Positions 50,120 to 59,843 of a DNA stretch of 64,000 nucleotides are shown piece after piece. Location of the stretch: positions 53,895 to 117,894 of the forward strand of contig VXAI01000340.1 in the NCBI GenBank assembly GCA_013399305.1, read 5' to 3'. A program made the position numbers and the translations under genes. The notes under the pieces are model-generated. The model worked only from the letters and a program-made list of their open reading frames with translations. It made no database searches and was not told the origin of the DNA. This DNA is from Rostratula benghalensis. Lineage: Eukaryota > Chordata > Aves > Charadriiformes > Rostratulidae. How positions within the stretch are numbered: position 1 is the first letter of the stretch; each line of letters opens with the position of its first letter.

Positions 50120-51120
50120 GATGACAAATGGTACATCCATGCTTTACCTCCCACACATTGGCTGTAGTAGGGAGCAGAGGTAAGGTAGAAAAACAAATTC
50201 ATGACCTCATACTCTCACCTAGTCCTTCCTGCATAAAGATCAGGGCAACAAGAACTCAGTAAGCTACCATGTTATTGATTAAATGTAATGCAAATCAATT
50301 ATAGGCTAAGGCATGCAGCCATGACTCAATAGTTGGAGAAGTTACTTGACTTGCTTGCCTCACTGCCTGGCTTGCTGGCACTAATCTTGCAGTGCTGGGT
50401 CATCTTGATCTCTCAATACTGCTCATCAGGTATAGGAGAGAAGAGGGTTGCAGTGATCTCTGTGGTACGTAGTTTGACGTATGGACAGATAATAGCTGAG
50501 ATGTGGCAGCAGTGGTGACTAGAAATAACACTGCTTGGCTGCTTTCACTTGTTATGTGAATCAAGGAAGAAAGCCAAGATGAGAACCCTATTAGTATGCA
50601 AAACATGTTGCAGATTAACTGCCTTGTGGAGAGATAACAGAGCTGCTGTGCAGTTTGGCACTGGCACCTTCTAAATATATCATCTTTGGGGATTTTAATT
50701 ACTGTGCAGGTGATGCATCTGTTAAGCTGACACAGTCAGGTGATCCATGACATCCTTTAAATACCTCAAGATGCTGCAGATGTAGAAATCCATGGACCTT
50801 TCTTCAACCTTACCACGAGTATCAGAAGCACAATAGCTCTCCCTGCTTTCAGCACCTCTGTCAATCAGAATATAAGATTCAGTCTTCTTGCTGGCTGGGT
50901 TGTAATACAGCAGGTACTCAGAGCAGATATATGAAATTCTTTGGTTGGGTGAAGGACTGGGAGAGAACACTTGGCTGCGGAACCGGTGGGCCAGCATGAA
51001 AAACAAGAGTCTGTTGTGAAGAGCCATTAATGATCTTATACTTTGACAATCTTGTTTTACTTTTGATCCAAACTGGCTAAAGAATGATGGGCAGCTTGAA
51101 AAAGCAGATGGTACAAGCTG
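50120..51120 (+). repeat. Diverged direct repeat, copy A (EMB intron 1)
   Basis: This segment aligns collinearly with about 52930-53970 in intron 2. Shared anchors include TAATGCAAATCAA (50286 and 53099), TGTGAATyAAGG (50555 and 53371), TGGCACTGGyrCCTTCTrAAT (50656 and 53470), TCAGGTGATCCATGACA (50736 and 53552), AAACTGGyT (51070 and 53887) and GCAGATGG (51104 and 53921). The offset stays at 2813-2817 throughout, which excludes chance and argues for one old duplication. Ends are approximate; the two copies are clearly diverged between anchors. Confidence 0.8.
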
Positions 51121-52397
51121 GACACAACTGATGTAGCTGAAGTAACTGTGTGCTGGAGGTTCTGATGGGAGGGTATGTAAGTTGCCTGTGCCTGTAGTGC
51201 TGAAAAAGGGTAGGACTGTTAGTAGTGTTATTTACTTGTAGGAACTGGCAGGGTGCTGACTTTAGCTTCTGCTGAAGACACAGGGTTTTCAACAAGTTTG
51301 AACACACTTAAAATATGATGTCGCTTTTAGCTGTTCATCTATGCTCGCTGATGTCCTGTAATAAGCTCTGCTGACATCCACCAGTCTTTAATTACAACTG
51401 CAAAATGCATGTCCTTTTTTTTTTTCCTCCTGTGTGACTACTGGCCAAACCACTTAAAAGCTGTCAGATTGCTGTGAGTTTGAGGAAGAGAAGAGTGTAT
51501 CCTGCTGCTTCAGGAGCAGAATGTCTTGAAATACCTAAACATGTAAAGATACAGCATTTACATTTACACTAACTAGGTCTGCCACCCAAGTGTGGGGACA
51601 GAAAGGAAGGAGCAAGCATCTTCATTTTATAAAACATCTAGGGACCTTGATTTCTTAATAGAAGAGTGACACAGCAACATTCTCAAAATGTCTTCTGCCT
51701 CTTCCACTGCTGTCCTTTCTTCAGTCAAGAATGTAAAGCAAAACCCTAGAGTCTTGCCTGGCTGTCACAAAAACTGTTACAGGAGCAGAATCAGATTTGC
51801 AACAGTTAAGGAAAATGGAAGTAGTTGTTAGTATTACTTGTTGAAGTCCATGTTTGACACTGATGCCTTTTGATTTGCTCACTAAGGTGGTAATAAGGGA
51901 GGAAGGAGGTTGTTCACTGCATGAGAAAACAGGGTAGACTTGTAAGGTTGTATTGTGGTCCTTACTCTGTTAGTGAATCTGCCATGCTATGTTTAACAAT
52001 AGACAGCTAGTGTCAGTGTCTCAAGCTGTGGTGGTCTAAGACTGAAAACAAAGCATTTGAGTGCAAATTACAAAGTTTATTGGTCTGCTAGAATATTTTG
52101 AAAAATGACTTTGCCTGACTATGGGTTAACTACAGGAGAAGATCTGTACGTAGAAATTACAGGTCAAAAAAACCCTGCTGCTGTTCTTTAATATTTTCCT
52201 GCCTAAAGTAAGCTAAAGAACTAAGGAAAAGTAATTCTTGCACATTTTGACTATATAGTCTCAGAACTTGGGGAAAAATGGAGGTAGCGGGCTGAGGTGT
52301 GGAGATTGTTTGAATTATTTCCATGAAGTAGTTATTTCTAACTGAGCTCAACAGAGAGAATGAAGTTTCTTTAAACCCTTTTTTTTTTCCTTTGTAG

Positions 52398-52484
52398 ATG
52401 CATCTGTGACAACAGAAGATGTCAGTCAGTCTCAGGCAAACTTTCTGACTAAGAAGCAAGCTGGACTTAATGAATCATCTGCTG
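52398..52484 (+). CDS. EMB: EMB exon 2: extracellular N-terminal stalk
   Basis: An 87-nt exon with a TTTGTAG acceptor and GTAATT donor, phase 1 at both ends, so it can be included or skipped without a frame change. With the split codon it encodes DASVTTEDVSQSQ, then ANFLTKKQAGLNESSA, a hydrophilic Ser/Thr/Gln-rich stretch with one N-glycosylation sequon (NES). It belongs to the variable region between the signal peptide and Ig domain 1 and resembles exon 3 in size, phase and parts of its sequence. Confidence 0.82.
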
Positions 52485-54624
52485 GTAATTTTTATTTGGG
52501 TACACCTAAAACTATAATTTTTTCCTAGTGATACTAAGTGTCATGTAGAATTTGTTTTCATACTGAAGTCTTTTGGAATAAGATTGTGACCCTTCTAAAG
52601 GAACAAAAGTAAATATATCGTTTAGGCCTTTCAAAGCTACTGCAAGAGCTTAAGTATCATAAGCACCTCAAAGACTGTAGAAAAAGCCATCGAACTGCTA
52701 GTCCTGTGTTCTGTTGTCACTATGGTTATATGCCATAAAAGCAGGCAGTGACCCTGTAGATGGGTAAATTCCCAAACCAGAACCATTGTGGGAGATTCTG
52801 CTCTAGCACTTACACCTGAATAATTTTTAACATGAGGACTCCTTATATTTTTGTTTTAAAGGTACAGTATGATGCCCTTGCATCAATGAAGTCTGCTTAC
52901 TTAATCTCTATTTTCTAAATTATGGATGTGTCAAAACCTTCTGTTTCCACTCATTCTGGGCCTCTATTGTGGGTTTGAAGGGGAGCAGAGAGTAATTTCC
53001 AGGCAGGAAGATAAACTGATGATTGTTGATCCCACCTCTCCTTTCTCCATAAAGGTTGAGCAGCAGGAATTCAGCAGTGTATCAAAGCTCCTGTTGGTTA
53101 ATGCAAATCAAATGTGGGCTAAATTATATTTATACATGAATGTAAAGAAGTTCTGACAAGTTATTCCATCTACAGTTTTGTTTTTGGGGGATGAGAACAC
53201 TATCTGGTGTTCATCTGCAGAGCTGTTTAGCATGATGTGTGTGAGAGCTAGTGGGAATGCAATAACCAATAGATTCAATAACTCCTGTACACAAACATGC
53301 ATATACATACAAGCTAAAGTATGTCAAGTGCTTGTACAACATGACCTCACATGAATATTTTCATTTGATGTGTGAATTAAGGAAGAGTCAGTATGAGGAT
53401 TCTATTAGTGGGCAAGACATTTTAAAGGTTGTCTAGTTTTTAGTGGATGATAACAACTACCATATGAACTGGCACTGGTGCCTTCTGAATCTATCATTGT
53501 GTGGCATTTCAGTAACAAACCAGGTGATGTGTGCACTAGACTGACATAAACTCAGGTGATCCATGACAACCTTGGCATGCTGTCAAGGTGTTTGCACACA
53601 GAGGAAGATCCCCAGCCATCTTTCAGCCCTCACATGGTTTTTCCAGGGGTAAACACTTGGACTAATTTGTTTGTCCATTAAGCAGCTTGCTTGTGCTCCT
53701 GTGTAGAGGAAGAGAACTTACTGTCTAGTGCTAGGGGATAGCTTCTCATTGTTTTGCTTCAAACAAAATGCTTTGGACTAGTACTTGAGATTGGCACCAG
53801 GCTACTGTCAACAACCCCCAAACAAAATAGCCCGAAGCTCTATTTTTCCACATCATCCACCCTAATATACAGGTTTATTGTTCCTTAAACTGGTTGAAAC
53901 ATGAGGGAAGGTATGAAAATGCAGATGGAGCAAATTAGGCAAAAAGACCGATTGCCTGTGGCGTAGCATTCCTTGTGTTTTGAGCTGACATGTTGATAAA
54001 TACAACCATGCTTTACAGAACAGGCTAGGAGCTTGGAAGGCATGTGATGTGTTACCTTGCCTTATGCTTCAGATGCACACTGCTAGCAGGGACCTCCTTC
54101 AGCACAGCCACATTCCCTCAACTGTAACAAACAGGCATGTGTTTGAAGAACTTTACCTTAAAGTTCAGTATTTCGTGCAGGAAAAGAGTAACTCTGAGAA
54201 GATATAGGCTTTCAGTGATACTATTTCTGCTGCACAGTCATCAACTCTGCCACTCAGTGCTTCTCTTGGTGAGAAGGCTGAAGCTGTAGCCCGGTTTTCT
54301 CTTTATTTTCCCAGCTGTGGGTGGGAACCTTTTCAACCTAGTGACAGGAGACAAAAAGAAGCCCCATTCTTTCTACAAAAAGCTATAGTAATACTCTCCT
54401 ATAATGCTGTATGATTAGGCAGATTCAATCCATAATTACTGTTTATGTATTTCTGAGATGCATTATATAATAACTGACAATAAAATTACTTTGCAACCAT
54501 CTAAAACATCTAATGTATTTTATCTATCATGGTGTGGAAAGTAGAAAATCTCTATCTCTTTTGTTTCATCACTAAATTTAAAGAAATTTTTTTTTTGCAA
54601 TGGGTTTGTTTTTTCACCTTTCAG
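52485..54624 (+). other. EMB: EMB intron 2
   Basis: A 2.1-kb intron. Its middle (about 52.93-53.97 kb) is copy B of the direct repeat found in intron 1. The first 60 or so bases after exon 2 also resemble those after exon 3 (TAGTGATACTAAG here against TAGTTATGCTAAG there). Confidence 0.85.
52930..53970 (+). repeat. Diverged direct repeat, copy B (EMB intron 2)
   Basis: Partner of the intron 1 segment at about 50120-51120, same orientation. The anchors keep order and spacing over more than 800 bases. The spacing of the copies implies a duplicated unit of about 2.8 kb that would include exon 2 in the first copy. Confidence 0.8.
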
Positions 54625-54714
54625 AGCCTGTGATAACTGCACAAACTGTCAACTGGCAAACTCAGAGGAGTCCTTCAGATCACTGGGCACTGGGACATGA
54701 TGCATCTACACCTG
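54625..54714 (+). CDS. EMB: EMB exon 3: extracellular N-terminal stalk
   Basis: A 90-nt exon between a CACCTTTCAG acceptor and a GTAAAA donor, phase 1-1. It encodes EPVITAQTVNWQTQ, then RSPSDHWALGHDASTP, with no glycosylation sequon. Compared with exon 2 it shares the CTGTGAyAAC start, a central TGTCA and a GGACwTrATG...CATCT end, and fits with small length changes, suggesting that the two exons are duplicates. Confidence 0.82.
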
Positions 54715-55951
54715 GTAAAAGCAATCACATGTTTCCTACTTAAATTCCTAAATTTTAGTTATGCTAAGGCTCTGCCTTGATATTTTGTTTTTAATCAAGG
54801 GGTCAGAGGAATTATATTAGTTGGTAATTACTGTGAGAAGCAGCTTGATATTTAAAGCTGTATGGGAAGTAACTGTGGAAACCAACAAAATGAAGATTGC
54901 TGTAGTTGCATTGAATTGACCTTACCTTTAAGCATCATTTCTAATGTCTTTTTCCACAGTGTGCTTCAGTTTACAAGGAACTTATATGTGATTGTACACA
55001 ACTTTCATTAGCATTGTACATGTGGAAGGGTGATGTTTCCTTAGTTAGGCTACATCTGTTGTTAGTGCTGTAGCTTATTAATTGCTCCTTGCTCTGTTCT
55101 TGACTTGTATGGAGCAAGAGAATAAGTATCGTGGTGGGAACAAACTGTTCATGCTAAATTGCCTGTCTGGTAGCTGTATTGAGCATTGTAGAGCTTTATA
55201 AAGGTAGTCTCTGAACAACAGTGTGCTATCCTGCCCGATAGAAAATGGATTTTGCTGGTCATAATAAACGTTTCAAATGTAATTTTCCATTAGAGAAGGG
55301 AAGGAGTTGGGCAGATGATGGTAAATATTGATATTTTTTGTGTATGGAGAGAAATTCCTAGTAGTGTAACAGTTTATTTTGGAATGGTGAAGGACTCTTT
55401 ACTGTGTTCCAGTGGAGCACAGGGCGTTCTTGCCTCTTCATTCATTATAGCTTCATCTAGATCAAATACTCTACCTTCAGCTTTCTGGCTGTGTTGTTAA
55501 ATTGTAGTGACCTTGGAAATGTCTGTGTTCTGTCCTTCTGTTAATTTTTCTAAAAATTACTACTTTTCCAAGTTCTGCTTGGGCATTGATGTCCTATAAC
55601 GGTTTTAGGACCCACCTCTAAGTTATAGGTGACTCTGAATGAGACTGTGAAATGGATAGTTATCACCTCTTTAGAGTATTGAAATTCACAATTACAACAT
55701 ATTAAAACTAGAAACTGTCTTCTAAAATGGCATAATTACTGTAACAATGATCATGCAACATTGCTGCCTGAAGATTTTCTGTTAACACATGAGATATATG
55801 AAAGGATGTACATAGTAGCCAGCCTTTGGCAAGGTCCTTTTTTTTTGCCCTAACTATAAGAAGTAGTTGCAATACTGTTTGGACATTCCGCTGTACGATT
55901 ACCTTTACAGGATCGTAACATATCATTTTGATTCCTCCACAACCTTGTTAG
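54715..55951 (+). other. EMB: EMB intron 3
   Basis: A 1.2-kb intron ending in CCTTGTTAG. Just after exon 3 it keeps weak similarity to the start of intron 2. No other feature is seen. Confidence 0.85.
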
Positions 55952-56041
55952 GTCCAGATCCTACCACACAAGAGTTGTACCAGGCAACGAAGGAGGATGT
56001 GTCTAATCACAGTTTTGTGGAGTATGTGGTACTTCTACCTG
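55952..56041 (+). CDS. EMB: EMB exon 4: extracellular N-terminal stalk
   Basis: A 90-nt exon with a TTGTTAG acceptor and a strong GTAAGT donor, again phase 1-1. It encodes GPDPTTQELYQATK, then EDVSNHSFVEYVVLLP, with one sequon (NHS). Its size, phase and a final Pro-Gly match exon 3, and about a quarter of positions are identical in an ungapped protein alignment, so it may be a third, older member of the same series; that is weaker than the exon 2/3 case. Confidence 0.82.
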
Positions 56042-58252
56042 GTAAGTGCGTTGTTTTCCAGGTACCTGGTATTGAATGCCTATGATTGCACACAGTTTTT
56101 CGCATTAGTTTAGGTATTTAGGATGGCACTTCTATGATAAAGTTAAGATGCTCACAGTACAGATGTAATGCTCTCAGTAGAAGGAAAGATGACTTAGTTC
56201 ATTGCATTACTGAACATTGTGTTCTAGTAACTGTTTTGCAGTGAGCAATGAGGTTCCTACTTTTTTTTATTAAACCCACAAGTAAAAACAACCCATAGCT
56301 ATCTGTTCCCCCAAATTCAAGTGATTTCTTTAGATGAATGAATCCACTTGGAGAGACCCTGTAACTAGAGTACTTGTTAGTCAGCAGCCATTAGTCAGCT
56401 TTGCAGCATTAAAGGAGTTAAAGCATGGAGAAAAGGCAAGAGAAGCCCCTTTCTAAAGTAGGTGTGAAGTTCCCAGTTGCCAGACAGTCATTTACAACTA
56501 ATTTTTGGACAATTGGAAAAACTGATCTAGCTGAAATAGCTCCCAGTTGAAAGAGGTTAGAACTCCTTTGCAAAATACAAGTACAGTATTTTTAGGACAT
56601 AATTGCACAGCATTTATGCTGTATTTTTTTAGCAGAAACTGTCTATTAGCAGGTACTACCTATTTCTTGTTCTGTTGCATGTGTTCTTGGTACAGAGATG
56701 CCCTAAATATCAGTCTTACTAGTGGTTAATCTTCAACAGCATGGATTTTTTGTGTTTCTTTCAGTTAAAGTAAAAATTTATTTTTAAAAGATCAAAAAGT
56801 ATGGATTCTATTTTTAGCTGCTATAATTAATCTGACTGTAAAACTTTTTTGCTACTGTGGAACCAATTCCATTTGCAAAATTACTTTGATTGTGAACAAC
56901 CTCAACAAGGGGAGTTATGCATGGCTTATCTATTGAGTGTAATGGCTCTAATACATGAGCTGCAGTAACTGACTTTGCTCTGCTATGAAAGACCAAGGTG
57001 TAGCACCTCTAAGTTTGACTCCACTTCAGCAGATCTGTATTATTTTTGCTGAAACTTGGCATTCTGGGCACAGAGTTCTGCAGGCTGTAAATGTCTCTGC
57101 CAGACCCAGTAAAGTTCAAATATGGGAGTATTTGGTGATTCCACTTCAGCTAGACTTTGCTCCTTCTTAGGTGTGACTTGTCAGGCATAGTCAGTGAGCT
57201 GTGCTCTAAAACTTCCTTTTCTCTCAGAAAGCATTTGAGCTGTGAAATACAGCTGTACATTTTGACCATCCAATATTACTGGGTAGGTCTAGGATTGAGG
57301 TGAGGCATGGAATACATTGGCATGTTATTCAGGTGGACTAAGAACAGTTTTATCTAGAAGACATGAACTTAAAAAAAAATGGAATAAAATGTCAGTGTTG
57401 ATTGGTACAAAGCCAGGTGTTTTTATCTTCTGATTGTACAGACAGACTTCTATATCTGCTGTTGAATCCCTGCTTCTGGGATATACTTATTTTGTGCTCA
57501 TGGAACTTGTTAAATGCAAAGAAAGTGTTTTTTCTACTACATTTGAATGTTTTCACATTGTGATTCTACTGGCTTACCACTAGGAAGGCAAAGGCAGTGA
57601 TAAATGTGTTTGAAGATGAATTGGTGTCACGTTGAGCAGCTGTAGCATGAAAGGCCAGATCCAGCAATGTTAAGGTTGTGGATTTTAACAACTTCGCTAG
57701 CACGGGACATTACTTATGATCGCATAGTGTCATTATATCAGCAGCTGTCTAAAACATTGATGGTAATAGATATTTACAAGTCTTTTTCATACTATGTTAA
57801 TGCAACTTTTAATGTGCTTACTAATATTTTTAATTCAATAAATCCTGATTATTTTTTTAATGCTGAATGTGAAGTCAGAAAGGAAGTTTAGATAAAGCAG
57901 ATGTTGTTTTCTTGGTGAGAGTTAAGTATTTAATACATTTTGGTTTGGGTTAAATTATGTAGCAGTCCATCTTGCTTTCATTAAAATATCTGTTTCTATA
58001 TCAGATCCCTCTAGGAAGCTTACCTACTGAATAGAGCGGCTGCCATTTGTGTAATGGATATGTTATCATAGCTCAGTTATAGTTTAAGAAAACTACTGTT
58101 AAACACTGATTTTGTAGTTTTACACCCTGGAAACTATAACAGCAGCCCTCTATATCCACCTGTGATCAGCATATGTAAAACACAATCTTTGAATCTCTTC
58201 CCATAGAATAAAGAAATATGTTTTTCATGAACACCTTTTTTTAAACTTTTAG
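56042..58252 (+). other. EMB: EMB intron 4
   Basis: A 2.2-kb AT-rich intron bounded by GTAAGT and TTTTAG. I see no repeat family or other gene in it. Confidence 0.85.
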
Positions 58253-58427
58253 GTGTTTCTCATACTTCCATAGAAAAAAATATCACTTTGGACAGTGCAA
58301 CTAGAATTGAACTTTCATGCAGACTGGACCATAAATATTCTGATTTGAAAAATCCTCAAGTGATTTGGAAGAGAGGAAATGAAACAATCAGACACATCAA
58401 TAAAACTGAAAACAGCTGGAGCATCCA
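58253..58427 (+). CDS. EMB: EMB exon 5: first half of Ig domain 1
   Basis: A 175-nt exon entering in phase 1 and leaving in phase 2 at a perfect GTAAGT donor. It encodes GVSHTSIEKNITLDSATRIE, then LSCRLDHKYSDLKNPQVIWK, then RGNETIRHINKTENSWSI. The IELSC cysteine and the VIWK tryptophan are the B-strand Cys and C-strand Trp of an Ig fold; EKNITL matches the corresponding start of Ig domain 1 in mammalian embigin. Sequons at NIT, NET and NKT fit the heavy glycosylation known for embigin. Confidence 0.95.
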
Positions 58428-59440
58428 GTAAGTAGCATTATTTACAACTTTGCAACTCACATGCATATGCACTGCCCATACTGGCAATGTATATATTAGA
58501 GTCAAATGCAGTGATTGATGTATGCGCATAATTGATATACTGTGGCTGCAGGAAAGGAGAAAAGCTGTAGTTACGTTGAGTCTAGATTAAGAGCTCATGC
58601 TCTTCTCTCAGTGCTAGAAAAACAAAGTTTCTTTAAAACAAGAAAATAGAATAAAGACACAACTCTCTGAGGTTCAGTAACCCTGTTCAGGAAGTAAAAT
58701 AGTAATCTCAGTTTGACATTGCTAAAATAACTCACTTTCTTTTTCTGTTCTATTTTCTGTATTTTGTTTTCTACCTCAGTACTGCTTTGCAGAAGTCTAA
58801 AAGGCATCAATGGCCAGTTTTTTTACTTCATAATTAGCAGAAGAGAGGGGGGAAAAAATTGGCATTGCAGAAAAGATGTTTTGGATTGCTTAAAGGTTTT
58901 CTTAACTTTCAGATCTCTATGGAGACTCACAAAATGTAGAATTTTTTCTTAAATTGATATACACAAATGCAACCATGTAAATCTTAAAAGTGACTGAATT
59001 GCATAATTTGCTAGTGGAGAAAATGCTGGACTTCATTAGATGGCTGCCCTTTAAAACTGTTCTGTGTTGAAGCTATGCTAGCCACTGACTGACTGGCTTT
59101 AGAAGGAACAAACCATTTAAATCTTTTCTGAAGTCCTGTATTACACATGGTGAACCCCATACCTGATTAAGTAACCCACTTAAAGATATTTGAAGTCTTC
59201 TGTAAGCAACAAAGGTGAAAATGATATTTATATTTGTAGAGGTGCTTGTGCTCTTCTTAAAAATGTCATGCTATTTCTACATTGCACTAAACTTGGATCT
59301 TAGTGTTTTGGCAGCGTGTGTTCTCTGCTGTGTATACGAATCCCTGCTAATATCTGTAGGGTGTTAGTTAGCAGTCACTGATAGTTATAGCAGAAAAGAA
59401 AATACAAGCAAAATAGCAAATTGGTGAATTTTTTTTTAAG
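58428..59440 (+). other. EMB: EMB intron 5
   Basis: A 1.0-kb intron that splits Ig domain 1, ending in a T run and AAG. No other feature is seen. Confidence 0.85.
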
Positions 59441-59526
59441 ATTGAGGATCTTGGATAACAGTAATCTGGGAAGTTACAGTTGTACTCTGAAAAGTGAAGA
59501 AATCACTGCTGTGTTTCACTTACAAG
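59441..59526 (+). CDS. EMB: EMB exon 6: second half of Ig domain 1
   Basis: An 86-nt exon entering in phase 2 and leaving in phase 1. It encodes QLRILDNSNLGSYSC, then TLKSEEITAVFHLQ. The GSYSC motif carries the F-strand cysteine that pairs with the one in exon 5, as in mammalian embigin (MGSYSC). The acceptor is an AAG after a T run, less common than CAG, but the frame leaves no alternative nearby. Confidence 0.94.
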
Positions 59527-59704
59527 GTAATTATATTTTAATTGCTTTTAATTTTTTCCTTCACTTGACCATCAAAGTCACTTAATATAGTTTTTGGGAT
59601 AGTATGTACATTCCAACTTAATCTAATAGACAATGACTGAGACAGTCAAACTAAGGGACAATTGCTATCAAAGGTATTTCTATAGCATGGAGGAAAGGTA
59701 AATT

Positions 59705-59745
59705 TTAAAATGAAAGCTAAATGAATGGTTAAAATGAAAGCTAAA
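59705..59745 (+). repeat. Short direct repeat, two 17-base copies
   Basis: TTAAAATGAAAGCTAAA occurs at 59705-59721 and 59729-59745, a 24-base period. Confidence 0.9.
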
Positions 59746-59821
59746 AGCCTTTTTGAGAAACATACTCTTTTGCTTGTTAGTAATTTAAACCTACTTTTCC
59801 TAAATGAGTAACTGATTTGCA

Positions 59822-59843
59822 GCATTCCTGCAGCATTCCTGCA
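59822..59843 (+). repeat. 11-bp tandem duplication
   Basis: Two adjacent copies of GCATTCCTGCA in EMB intron 6. Confidence 0.9.

Larger units (their letters stand above)
47428..52397 (+). other. EMB: EMB intron 1
   Basis: A 5.0-kb intron bounded by GTAAAC and a TTTTTTTTTCCTTTGTAG acceptor. Its start is CpG-rich and holds a potential G-quadruplex; an A20 tract lies at 47988-48007. The segment from about 50.12 to 51.12 kb is one copy of a diverged direct repeat whose partner is in intron 2. Open frames inside, including one of 101 residues on the minus strand (51027-50722), have no recognisable family. Confidence 0.85.

Noticed and set aside
50722..51027. A 101-codon minus-strand frame in EMB intron 1
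   Set aside because: It falls within the direct repeat, the partner copy has no matching open frame, and no family is recognised. It is more likely chance than a transposon gene.
55150..55951. A third copy of the EMB intronic repeat upstream of exon 4
   Set aside because: I compared this stretch by eye with copies A and B and found no collinear anchors, so exon 4 cannot be tied to the duplication by its intron.
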